From: Terrirhizobium terrae
GTDB lineage: Bacteria > Pseudomonadota > Alphaproteobacteria > Rhizobiales > Rhizobiaceae
Reading direction: 5' to 3'
Length of the DNA stretch: 64,000 nt
NCBI RefSeq assembly: GCF_030323265.1
Contig: NZ_CP104992.1
Span: 3,633,501 to 3,697,500, forward strand
A program made the position numbers and the translations under genes. Positions 26,755 to 34,788 of the stretch are shown here, one piece after another. How positions within the stretch are numbered: position 1 is the stretch's first letter; every line of letters starts with the position of its first letter. The notes beneath the pieces were generated by a model. The model worked only from the letters and a program-made list of their open reading frames with translations. It was not told the origin of the DNA and made no database searches.

Positions 26755-27531
26755 ATGCAGCAGACCACCTCATCCAAGATCGTGGTGATGACCGCGGGCG
26801 GCTTGAATCCGCAGGTGATGATCAATGAGCTGGCAGCGCATTTCACCGATCTGCATGTCATCGAGGAGCGACCGGAGACCAAGGGAGAAATCCTCAGGCG
26901 TCGTACACGTAATCTCGGATGGCTGAATGCCTCGGGCCAAATGGCGACGATGATCGCCTCGCGGCTGAGCAAGAAACTCGCGGCGCGGCGGAGCCAGGAG
27001 ATCCTCCGGCAATACGGCTTATCCGGCGAACCGAAGCCCGACATTCCGGTCACGCAGGTAACTTCGCTCAACAGTGCCGAGTGTCACGCAGCGGTGACCG
27101 GCCTCGCTCCGTTGGTAGTTTTCACAATCTCTTGCCGCATCCTTTCGAAGGCGACCCTTGCTGCGATCCCCTGCCCGATCATCAATTTCCATGCCGGCAT
27201 CAACCCCATGTATCGCGGTCAGATGGGCGGTTACTGGTCGCGCGTAGAACGAGACGAACAAAATTTCGGCGCGACGGTGCATCTCGTCGATGCCGGTATC
27301 GATACGGGTGAGAGCCTCTACGAACAGCGCGTGTCGCCCGCAAAGTCCGACATGATCGCCACCTATCCGCTGCTGATCACCGCAGCCTCGACCGGCATCG
27401 CCATAAGGGCGATCGAGGACGCAATATCCGGCAATTTGCGGCCTTATCGCCCCTCGGGAAAATCGGCACTGAAATATCCGCCGACGATCTGGATGTGGCT
27501 CTGGCACGGGATTACCAAAGGCATCTGGTAG
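26755..27531 (+). CDS. Formyltransferase-fold protein
   Basis: 258-aa protein with the GART/Fmt formyltransferase fold. The catalytic triad is preserved: N144 and H146 in INFHAG and D183 in GIDTGE. The region PMYRGQMGGYW matches the folate-binding loop of the family. The first 100 residues do not resemble Fmt or PurN. Given the cluster, a 10-formyl-THF-dependent or folate-disposal step is possible, but the acceptor is unknown. GGAG lies 7 bases before ATG 26755. Confidence 0.8.
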   Translation: MQQTTSSKIVVMTAGGLNPQVMINELAAHFTDLHVIEERPETKGEILRRRTRNLGWLNASGQMATMIASRLSKKLAARRSQEILRQYGLSGEPKPDIPVTQVTSLNSAECHAAVTGLAPLVVFTISCRILSKATLAAIPCPIINFHAGINPMYRGQMGGYWSRVERDEQNFGATVHLVDAGIDTGESLYEQRVSPAKSDMIATYPLLITAASTGIAIRAIEDAISGNLRPYRPSGKSALKYPPTIWMWLWHGITKGIW

Positions 27532-27620
27532 CGACGTCGCTTTTGGTCGCCTGCGACGTCGTGCCAAGCGCAGTCCCGGCCGCGCTGCCGGTGCATGCTC
27601 GCGGTCTACCGGAGGAGTAC

Positions 27621-27923
27621 ATGGCAGACCGCATTACCGTCTACTGGCGGGATATCCCCGCGCAGGTTATCATCAAGAAGGGCCGCCAGACGGCCAAGCG
27701 CGAGCTTTCGCTACGCTTCACCGAGGCGATCGACATGTGTGCGATGCGCACCGGCGCGGCCGAAACCGAAGATTATCTGGCGGAATGGCGCAAGGCCGAT
27801 CCCGTCCCTGTCTCCGATGATCTCGAAGCCGAGGCGGACAAGGCCGCGGCCGAACTGGAAGCCGCCTACGACAAGGAACGGCTTGTCGCGCTGGTCAAGG
27901 CAGGCGGACGCGAAGCAGCCTGA
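27621..27923 (+). CDS. PF13769 'virulence factor' family protein, 100 aa
   Basis: Starts MADRITVYWRDIPAQVIIKKG with GGAGGAG just upstream. The helical second half is acidic (EAEADKAAAELEAAYDKE). The Pfam name is historical; here it sits between the formyltransferase-fold gene and the methyl-THF methyltransferase, 46 bases before the latter, so a role in corrinoid C1 transfer is more likely. Biochemistry unknown. Confidence 0.75.
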   Translation: MADRITVYWRDIPAQVIIKKGRQTAKRELSLRFTEAIDMCAMRTGAAETEDYLAEWRKADPVPVSDDLEAEADKAAAELEAAYDKERLVALVKAGGREAA

Positions 27924-27968
27924 TATCCAAGCACATCTCATCATCCTCCCCCATAGCCGGAGAAAGAT

Positions 27969-28934
27969 ATGACCCGCACCATCGTCGCATCCGCAACCCG
28001 GGAAGTCGTGATCGGCTTTGATCAGCCCTTCTGCGTCATCGGTGAACGGATCAATCCGACTGGCCGCAAGAAGCTTGCGGCGGAAATGATCGAGGGCAAT
28101 TTCGATACCGTCGTCAAGGATGCGCTGGAACAGGTGGCGGCGGGTGCGACCATGCTCGACGTCAATGCCGGCGTAACCTCCGTCAACCCGAACGAGACCG
28201 AGCCCGGCCTCCTCGTCCAGACGCTCGAGATCGTGCAGGGCCTCGTAGACGTGCCGCTGTCGATCGATAGCTCTGTCACTGCGGCCATCGAGGCGGCGCT
28301 GAAAGTTGCCAAGGGCCGACCGCTGGTCAATTCCGTCACCGGCGAGGAAGAAAAGCTCGAGGCGATCCTGCCGCTCTGCAAGAAATACGACGTTCCGGTC
28401 GTGGCGATCTCCAACGACGAGACCGGCATTTCGATGGATCCGGATGTCCGCTTTGCCGTCGCCAAGAAGATCGTCGAACACGCCGCCGATTACGGCATCA
28501 AGAGCCATGACATCGTGGTCGATCCGCTGGTCATGCCGATCGGCGCGCTCGGCGATGCCGGACGCCAGGTCTTTGCGCTGTTGCGGCGCCTGCGCGAGGA
28601 ACTGAAGGTCAATACGACCTGCGGCCTCTCCAACATCTCCTTCGGCCTGCCCCACCGCCACGGCATCAATGCCGGCTTCATCCCGATGGTGATCGGCGCC
28701 GGCATGACCTCCGCCATCATGAACCCCTGCCGCCCGCAGGAAATGGAAGCGGTGCGGGCCGCCAATGTTCTGAATGGCACCGACCAGAACTGCAGCAACT
28801 GGATCATGACCTATCGCGACTACAAACCGGCTGAGGGCGGCGCTGCCGCGGCAAGCACCGCGGCCCCATCCGCAGGCGGCGGACGTCGGGGTGGGCGTGC
28901 AGCCCGGGCAGGCGCCGGAGCGCGGGCCGAGTAA
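27969..28934 (+). CDS. Methyltetrahydrofolate:corrinoid methyltransferase
   Basis: 321-aa pterin-binding TIM barrel of the MetH/AcsE/MtvA type that passes methyl from the corrinoid protein to tetrahydrofolate. Visible motifs: GERINPTG (25-32), DVNAG (64-68), a SIDSS strand end and NISFGLP. Residues 287-321 form an Ala/Gly/Arg-rich tail (GGGRRGGRAARAGAGARAE) not needed for the barrel. The next gene starts 10 bases after the stop. Confidence 0.9.
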   Translation: MTRTIVASATREVVIGFDQPFCVIGERINPTGRKKLAAEMIEGNFDTVVKDALEQVAAGATMLDVNAGVTSVNPNETEPGLLVQTLEIVQGLVDVPLSIDSSVTAAIEAALKVAKGRPLVNSVTGEEEKLEAILPLCKKYDVPVVAISNDETGISMDPDVRFAVAKKIVEHAADYGIKSHDIVVDPLVMPIGALGDAGRQVFALLRRLREELKVNTTCGLSNISFGLPHRHGINAGFIPMVIGAGMTSAIMNPCRPQEMEAVRAANVLNGTDQNCSNWIMTYRDYKPAEGGAAAASTAAPSAGGGRRGGRAARAGAGARAE

Positions 28935-28944
28935 GCAGGATAGA

Positions 28945-30981
28945 ATGGCAGATATTTCGCAAAGAGATCCCCTCGTCCTCTTCATGCCGTCCGGCAAGCG
29001 CGGCCGGTTTCCGGTCGGCACGTCGGTGCTCGATGCCGCGCGCCAACTCGGCGTCTATGTTGAGAGCGTCTGCGGCGGCCGCGCCACTTGCGGCCGCTGT
29101 CAGATCGAGGTGCAGGAAGGCAATTTCGCCAAACACGGCATCACCTCCGCCGCCGATCACATCTCGCCTGTCGGACCGAAGGAGCAGCGCTATGCGGATG
29201 TGCGTACCATCCCCGCCGGCCGACGCCTCTCCTGTTCGGCACAGATCCTCGGCGATCTCGTCGTCGATGTGCCGCAGGATACGGTCGTCAATGCGCAGGT
29301 CATCCGCAAGGCGGCCACCGACAAGACTTTTGACCGAAATCCGGCGATCCAGCTCTGCTATGTCGAGGTCGACGAATCCGATATGCACAAGCCGCTCGGC
29401 GATCTCGACCGCCTGAACGTGATGCTGGAGAAGGACTGGGGGTTCCAAAACATCCTCGTCGCCCAGCATCTGCTGCCGGATGTGCAGAAGACGCTGCGCA
29501 AAGGCAATTGGGGCGTCACCGCTGCGATCCACCGCGATATCGAGGGCTCGCGCCCCAACCTGATCGCCCTATGGCCTGGCCTGCACAATGAAGCCTATGG
29601 CATTGCCTGCGACATCGGCTCGACGACGATCGCCATGCACCTCGTATCGCTGCTGTCGGGTCGGGTCGTCGCCTCCTCCGGCGCGCCCAATCCGCAGATC
29701 CGCTTCGGCGAAGACCTGATGAGCCGCGTCTCCTATGTGATGATGAACCCGGACGGCCGCGAGGCGATGACGACGGCGGTGCGTCAGGCGATCAACGAGC
29801 TGACGGCAAAAGTCTGTCAGGAGAGCGGCATCGACCCGAACGACATCCTCGACGCTGTGTTTGTCGCCAACCCGATCATGCACCACCTGTTTCTCGGCAT
29901 CGACCCGACGGAACTCGGCCAGGCGCCGTTTGCACTCGCGGTGTCCGGCGCGGTCCATACGTGGTCGCGAGAGATCGATCTCGCCATCAATCACGGCGCC
30001 CGTGTCTATCTGCTACCCTGCATCGCCGGCCATGTCGGGGCGGATGCAGCAGGAGCAACGCTCTCCGAGGGCCCGCACCGGCAGGACGAGATGATGCTGC
30101 TCGTCGATGTCGGTACCAATGCCGAGATCGTGCTCGGTAACCGCAACCGCGTAGTGGCCGCCTCCTCGCCCACCGGTCCGGCCTTCGAAGGCGCTGAAAT
30201 ATCGGGCGGTCAGCGTGCGGCACCCGGCGCCATCGAGCGTGTCCGCATCGATCCGCTGACGCTTGAGCCGCGCTTCAAGGTGATCGGCGTGGAGCAATGG
30301 TCGGATGAGGAAGGGTTCTGGCCGGCCGCGGAGAAGGTCGGTGTCACGGGCATCTGCGGTTCGGCCATCATCGAGGTCGTCGCGGAAATGTATCTCTGCG
30401 GCATCATTTCCGAGGACGGCGTCGTCGACGGCCAGATGGCAGAGCGCAGCCCGCGCATCCTGCAGAACGGCCGCACATTCTCCTATCTTCTGCATGATGG
30501 CGCGCCCCGCATCGTCGTGACGCAGAATGACGTTCGTGCCATCCAGCTCGCCAAGGCGGCACTCTATGCCGGTATCAAGCTGCTGATGGAAAAGCAGGGT
30601 GTCGAGACGATCGACACGATCCGCTTCGCCGGCGCCTTCGGCTCCTTCATCGATCCGAAATATGCCATGGTGCTCGGCCTGATACCCGACTGCGATCTGG
30701 CGGAGGTCAAGGCCGTCGGCAACGCCGCCGGCACGGGCGCTCTGATGGCGCTTCTCAACCGCGATTTCCGTCGTGAGATCGAAGAGACCGTCAAGCGCAT
30801 CGAGAAGATCGAGACCGCACTGGAACCGAACTTCCAGCAATTGTTCGTCGATGCCATGGCTCTGCCGAACAAGGTGGACGCCTTCCCTAATCTCGCGACT
30901 GTCGTCACCTTGCCGGAGAAGAAGGCTGTGGCTGAAGCAGGCGGCGAAGGCGGACGCAGACGTCGCCGGTCGCGGGAATAG
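28945..30981 (+). CDS. RamA/RACE-type corrinoid reductive activase
   Basis: 678-aa protein that would reduce inactive Co(II) corrinoid to Co(I) using ATP. The N-terminal [2Fe-2S] domain has C43-x5-C49-x2-C52 and a Cys in LSCSAQ. The C-terminal ASKHA ATPase shows DIGSTTIAMHLVSL, LVDVGTNAEIVLG and FAGAFGSFIDP. The last residues are GGEGGRRRRRSRE, another Arg-rich tail. ATG 28945 follows GCAGGA. Last gene of the plus-strand C1 operon. Confidence 0.9.
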   Translation: MADISQRDPLVLFMPSGKRGRFPVGTSVLDAARQLGVYVESVCGGRATCGRCQIEVQEGNFAKHGITSAADHISPVGPKEQRYADVRTIPAGRRLSCSAQILGDLVVDVPQDTVVNAQVIRKAATDKTFDRNPAIQLCYVEVDESDMHKPLGDLDRLNVMLEKDWGFQNILVAQHLLPDVQKTLRKGNWGVTAAIHRDIEGSRPNLIALWPGLHNEAYGIACDIGSTTIAMHLVSLLSGRVVASSGAPNPQIRFGEDLMSRVSYVMMNPDGREAMTTAVRQAINELTAKVCQESGIDPNDILDAVFVANPIMHHLFLGIDPTELGQAPFALAVSGAVHTWSREIDLAINHGARVYLLPCIAGHVGADAAGATLSEGPHRQDEMMLLVDVGTNAEIVLGNRNRVVAASSPTGPAFEGAEISGGQRAAPGAIERVRIDPLTLEPRFKVIGVEQWSDEEGFWPAAEKVGVTGICGSAIIEVVAEMYLCGIISEDGVVDGQMAERSPRILQNGRTFSYLLHDGAPRIVVTQNDVRAIQLAKAALYAGIKLLMEKQGVETIDTIRFAGAFGSFIDPKYAMVLGLIPDCDLAEVKAVGNAAGTGALMALLNRDFRREIEETVKRIEKIETALEPNFQQLFVDAMALPNKVDAFPNLATVVTLPEKKAVAEAGGEGGRRRRRSRE

Positions 30982-31021
30982 GGAGCGCCCGGGGAACCCG
31001 GCTGCTCCGATGCGGTACTGA

Positions 31022-31954
31022 TCAGGCAGCGGCCGCGACCGCTGAACTGAATGCTTCCTTGATGCTTTCCGCCACAGCCTTTCCGGGAATGGAAAGGTTC
31101 GGCGATGTCAGCAGCCGGATATCGAAGCTGATCAGTTCCGGCATGCCTTCCTTCGGACCGAGAATCTGCATGTCATCGGTTATGTAGGATAAGGGGAATG
31201 GCGCGATCGCCAGATCGGAGACCACCGCCGCACGCTGCGCCATCGTGTGGGCGCTGGCATAGGCGATGCGATAGGCGCGCTTGTGCTTGTCGAGCTGCGT
31301 CAACGCATCGTTCCGCCAGACGCAACCCTCTTCCCAGACCGAGACCGGAATAGGGTCACGCAGATGCGCATTACCGCATTTTGCACCCGCCCATACCAAC
31401 TGCTCAGTATGAATAACCTCGCCGATGGTCGGGAATGGTCGGGTTGCGCAGTTGATAAGCGCCAGGTCGAGCCGCTGCTCATCCATGCGCTTGCGCAGAA
31501 GCAGGCTCTGATCCACCGTGACATCCACCATGATGCCGGGAAAGCTCTCGCCGAAGTCCTTGAGCAGCTTCGGCAGCAGCCGTTCAGCGATATCGTCCGG
31601 CGCTCCAAGCCGTACCACACCGGAAAGTTCCGGCATGACGAAGCGCGATACCGCCTCGTTCGACAGCGCAATCATCCGGCGGGCGTAAGTCAGAAGCATT
31701 TCGCCATGCTGGGTCAGCGTCACCGAGCGCGCGTCCCTGAGAAACAGCGTCGTCTTCAGCTGCTCCTCGAGCTTCTTGATCTGCATGGACACGGCCGAGG
31801 GTGTGCGCAGCACAACATCGGCGGCGGTCGAAAAGTTACCCGTTTCGGCAATGGCGACAAACGTTCTCAGGACATCATTGTCGAGAAGTTGAAGCGGGGG
31901 CGGAAAGGAACAGTCATCAGATCCTCCATCAAAAAATCTGAACGTAAGGACCAT
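31022..31954 (-). CDS. LysR-type regulator
   Basis: 310-aa regulator with an N-terminal winged HTH (VLRTFVAIAETGNFSTAADVV) starting near residue 28 and a periplasmic-binding-like effector domain. ATG 31954 is used; it leaves an unusual 25-residue N-terminal extension, so a later start is possible. It is convergent with the activase gene. It could regulate the C1 cluster or a distant gene; no binding site was identified. Confidence 0.85.
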   Translation of the reverse strand: MVLTFRFFDGGSDDCSFPPPLQLLDNDVLRTFVAIAETGNFSTAADVVLRTPSAVSMQIKKLEEQLKTTLFLRDARSVTLTQHGEMLLTYARRMIALSNEAVSRFVMPELSGVVRLGAPDDIAERLLPKLLKDFGESFPGIMVDVTVDQSLLLRKRMDEQRLDLALINCATRPFPTIGEVIHTEQLVWAGAKCGNAHLRDPIPVSVWEEGCVWRNDALTQLDKHKRAYRIAYASAHTMAQRAAVVSDLAIAPFPLSYITDDMQILGPKEGMPELISFDIRLLTSPNLSIPGKAVAESIKEAFSSAVAAAA

Positions 31955-32120
31955 ATCATTTCGTTTGATTGAAAGTCAAATCGGGAAGATACTCCAAAAC
32001 ATCGAAGCGGACGTCGAGTGTACTCAACCCGAGGATGTTAAGGCGGACTTCGATCAAAAGATGGATTGGCGCAACGTCTCACCGACTGGCCATGAAGCAC
32101 CCAGGAAACGAAGGAGAGAA

Positions 32121-32321
32121 ATGATGAGCACGGTAACCTCCCTGCACGTACATCATCCGCGCAAGACGCATTCCCATGAACCGTCGGCCCTCGACGCGCT
32201 TCGCGTGCTGGTCGCGCGGATCACTGTCGCCTGGCAGCGGCGCAAGACGGAGCGGATGCTTGAAAGCCTGCCGCAGGAAATTCGTAAGGACATCGGCTGG
32301 CCGACAACCATCAGCAAGTAA
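32121..32321 (+). CDS. DUF1127 small protein, 66 aa
   Basis: The Arg-rich C-terminal motif RMLESLPQEIRKDIGWP defines DUF1127. AAGGAGAGAA precedes the ATG. Such proteins are common in rhizobia; some affect RNA turnover and phosphate or stress responses, but this copy cannot be assigned. Confidence 0.82.
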   Translation: MMSTVTSLHVHHPRKTHSHEPSALDALRVLVARITVAWQRRKTERMLESLPQEIRKDIGWPTTISK

Positions 32322-32379
32322 GGCTTCAGATGTTCGATAAACTGCCGGACATGGCCTGCGGAAACCAAGCCGCAGGCCA

Positions 32380-32514
32380 TGTCGCATTTCGGCAATAGTC
32401 AGGGCCTCCCCTACCCGATCACCTGTCACCTGTGCGACGCCTGCATGTCGCAAAAATGCCATTTCCCTGTCGTCAAAAGCTCTTCTAATCCGCTACGTCC
32501 GTGCGAATGTCGCA
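32380..32514. promoter_or_regulatory. Three TGTCGCA copies upstream of the GbdR-like gene
   Basis: ATGTCGCA occurs at 32379-32386, 32445-32452 and 32507-32514, all in the same direction and about 62-66 bases apart, near six helical turns. The first copy continues TGTCGC-N6-G-N-AA, the pattern of the P. aeruginosa ArgR site, a regulator of the same DJ-1/AraC family. A candidate autoregulatory operator. Confidence 0.45.
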
Positions 32515-32559
32515 TTCAGACGTGCAAGACCGCATCAAGCGGCAGCAAGGGGAACGACA

Positions 32560-33588
32560 ATGGATCTGATGAGCAAGAATCCGGGAAAGAAGCGGTCTAT
32601 CGTCTTCTTTCTGGTCCCGCATTTCACCATGCTGCCCTTCTCGGCGGCGGTCGAGACGCTGCGGATCGCAAACCGCATGCTGGGCTATGACGCCTATACC
32701 TGGCGGCTCTGTTCCGCCGACGGGCAGAAGGTATATTCATCCAGCGGCATCGGCATAGAGGTCAATTCGTCGCTGGCCGACGAGCGCCGCTATCTCGCTG
32801 GTGAAAACCGCCCGAACATGGTGCTGGTCTGTTCCGGCATCTATGTAGAGGAATTCAACAACAAGTCCGTCAACGCCTGGCTGCGCGAAACCTATAATCG
32901 CGGAATCGCCGTTGGCAGCCTCTGCACCGGTGCCCATGTTCTGGCCCAGGCAGGCCTTCTCAACGGCAAGCGCTGCGCAATCCATTGGGAAAACCTCCCC
33001 GGCTTCGCCGAAGCCTTCCCGCAGGCCGAGGTCTATGCCGATCTCTACGAGGTCGACGGCAATCTCTATACCTGTGCCGGCGGCACTGCCTCGCTCGACA
33101 TGATGCTCAATCTCATCGGCCAGGATTTTGGGGAGAACCTCGTCAACCGCGTCTGCGAACAGCAGCTGACCGATCGCGTCCGAAACCCGCACGATCGCCA
33201 GCGTCTGCCTTTGCGCGCCCGCCTCGGTGTGCAGAACTCCAAGGTTCTCTCGATCATTGAACTTATGGAGAACAATCTCGCCGAACCGCTGTCGCTGGTC
33301 GAGATCGCCGATGATGCCGGCCTGTCGCGCCGCCAGATCGAAAGGCTCTTCCGTCAGGAAATGGGCCGCTCGCCGGCCCGCTACTATCTGGAGATAAGGC
33401 TCGACCGCGCGCGGCACTTACTGGTGCAGTCGTCCATGCCGGTCGTCGAGGTAGCGGTCGCCTGCGGCTTCGTCTCGGCCTCGCATTTCTCCAAGTGCTA
33501 CCGCGAGGTCTACAACCGCTCGCCCCAGCAGGAACGAGCCGAGCGTAAACTGACGCTCAACACGTCGAGAACGGGCGTCGTGGTTTAG
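32560..33588 (+). CDS. GbdR-like AraC regulator with DJ-1/PfpI domain
   Basis: 342-aa activator. Residues 12-200 form a GATase1/DJ-1-like ligand domain (FLVPHFTMLPFSAAVETLR; GSLCTGAHVLAQAGLL); residues 220-330 hold two AraC HTH motifs (LSLVEIADDAGLSRRQIERLF; EVAVACGFVSASHFSKCYR). Closest characterised relatives include GbdR and CdhR, which sense glycine betaine and carnitine, so it is the likely regulator of the flanking choline/betaine genes. AGGGGAA precedes ATG 32560. Confidence 0.85.
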   Translation: MDLMSKNPGKKRSIVFFLVPHFTMLPFSAAVETLRIANRMLGYDAYTWRLCSADGQKVYSSSGIGIEVNSSLADERRYLAGENRPNMVLVCSGIYVEEFNNKSVNAWLRETYNRGIAVGSLCTGAHVLAQAGLLNGKRCAIHWENLPGFAEAFPQAEVYADLYEVDGNLYTCAGGTASLDMMLNLIGQDFGENLVNRVCEQQLTDRVRNPHDRQRLPLRARLGVQNSKVLSIIELMENNLAEPLSLVEIADDAGLSRRQIERLFRQEMGRSPARYYLEIRLDRARHLLVQSSMPVVEVAVACGFVSASHFSKCYREVYNRSPQQERAERKLTLNTSRTGVVV

Positions 33589-33612
33589 CCAACGCTCCCG
33601 AAATACAGCGAG

Positions 33613-33652
33613 ATCAAAAAGGCCGGACGCTCAACGCTCCGGCCTTTTTGAT
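33613..33652. terminator. Bidirectional terminator after the GbdR-like gene
   Basis: A 15-bp perfect stem, ATCAAAAAGGCCGGA/TCCGGCCTTTTTGAT with a 10-base loop, lies between convergent genes and has T-runs on both strands. Confidence 0.9.
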
Positions 33653-33674
33653 TGATTCATGTTCCGCGTGCGAC

Positions 33675-34523
33675 TTAAGCGACGCTCTTCACCGCGCCTG
33701 CTGACCGTTTCGCCTGGTTCGACCAGATCTGGATCAGCGTATCGAGGTTCTGGTTGACGCGGCAGTAGAACTCCTCGTCGATGAATGGCCGCAGCATGAA
33801 GTCGTTGCCGCCGGCCTTGAGGAACCGTGCCGAAAGCAGGCGGTTCGAAGACGAGGATACGCCGATGATGCGCAGCTCATGCGAACCTCGGACCGAGCGG
33901 ATGCGCCGTGTCAGTTCGAAGCCGTCGATATCGGGCATGTTGTAATCGGTAATGACGAGACCGATGTCGCTGTTCTTCTTCAGGATCTCGAGCGCCTTGG
34001 CACCGCTATCGGCCACGCTGACGCGGAAATTGTAGCGCTTCAGGCGGCTGGAAAGCAGCGCCCTCGCCGTCGGGCTGTCATCGACGATCAGCACGTGGTG
34101 ACGGTGGTTGGTGAGGAAGCGGCAGACCGATTCTGCCAGCATGTCGACAGCGAAGACGTTGTCCTTGAGAATGTAGTCGACAATGTCCTTCGTCAGCAAC
34201 TTGTCGCGGGTTTCCTCGTGAAACGTGCCGGTGAACACGATCGTCGGAACGGACAGGTCGATCAGATATTCGAGCGCCTCGCCGTTCTCGGCGCCCGGCA
34301 GGTTGATATTGGAGATGGCGAGCGTGATCGGATCGGTCGAGCGATCATAGGCAAGCTGCAGGTCCTCGAAATTGCGGCAGATCTCGACATCGATGTCGAA
34401 AAGCTCTTTCAGCCGCGTCCCGATCATCGAGGTGAAAACATTGGAATCTTCTGCAAGAAGAATACGTGAACCACCCAGAGATTCACCGGAATACTGCATG
34501 CCGGATATGCCGAGGAATGTCAT
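33675..34523 (-). CDS. Double-receiver response regulator
   Basis: 282-aa protein with two receiver domains and no output domain. The first (residues 20-135) keeps AED but has N72 (AISNINLPG) where the phospho-acceptor Asp should be. The second (143-265) is canonical, with DDS at 148-150, D193 in TDYNMPD, and SSSS plus LRPF for the switch and Lys regions (Arg in place of Lys). It probably acts in phosphotransfer or by protein contact. Partner kinase not seen. Confidence 0.85.
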   Translation of the reverse strand: MTFLGISGMQYSGESLGGSRILLAEDSNVFTSMIGTRLKELFDIDVEICRNFEDLQLAYDRSTDPITLAISNINLPGAENGEALEYLIDLSVPTIVFTGTFHEETRDKLLTKDIVDYILKDNVFAVDMLAESVCRFLTNHRHHVLIVDDSPTARALLSSRLKRYNFRVSVADSGAKALEILKKNSDIGLVITDYNMPDIDGFELTRRIRSVRGSHELRIIGVSSSSNRLLSARFLKAGGNDFMLRPFIDEEFYCRVNQNLDTLIQIWSNQAKRSAGAVKSVA

Positions 34524-34726
34524 AACAACCCTTACCGATAAAGAAATTCAGCCCTTCTTTTTCCTTTACTTCCAATGATTTGCAGAACAGTTAATTCGCC
34601 GGACGCGACACGCGAAAATAGGCAAGTATTCCTTCGACGAGATACTTACGGTCAATGATGACTGACGATTTACGCTTAATGCATTGCGAAGTTTGATGGC
34701 GTCCGGGGTCTGCGCGCAAAAGAAAA

Positions 34727-34757
34727 AGGGCTGCCGTCGTTTTCCGACCGCAGCCCT
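34727..34757 (-). terminator. Terminator of the mscS-like gene
   Basis: Stem AGGGCTGC...GCAGCCCT extended by GTCG/CGAC with one mismatch; on the minus strand it is followed by TTTTTCTTTT. It lies 32 bases after the stop of the MscS-type gene. Confidence 0.85.
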
Positions 34758-34788
34758 CTCCATTGTTTTCTGGCCGTTCAAGCTTCGC

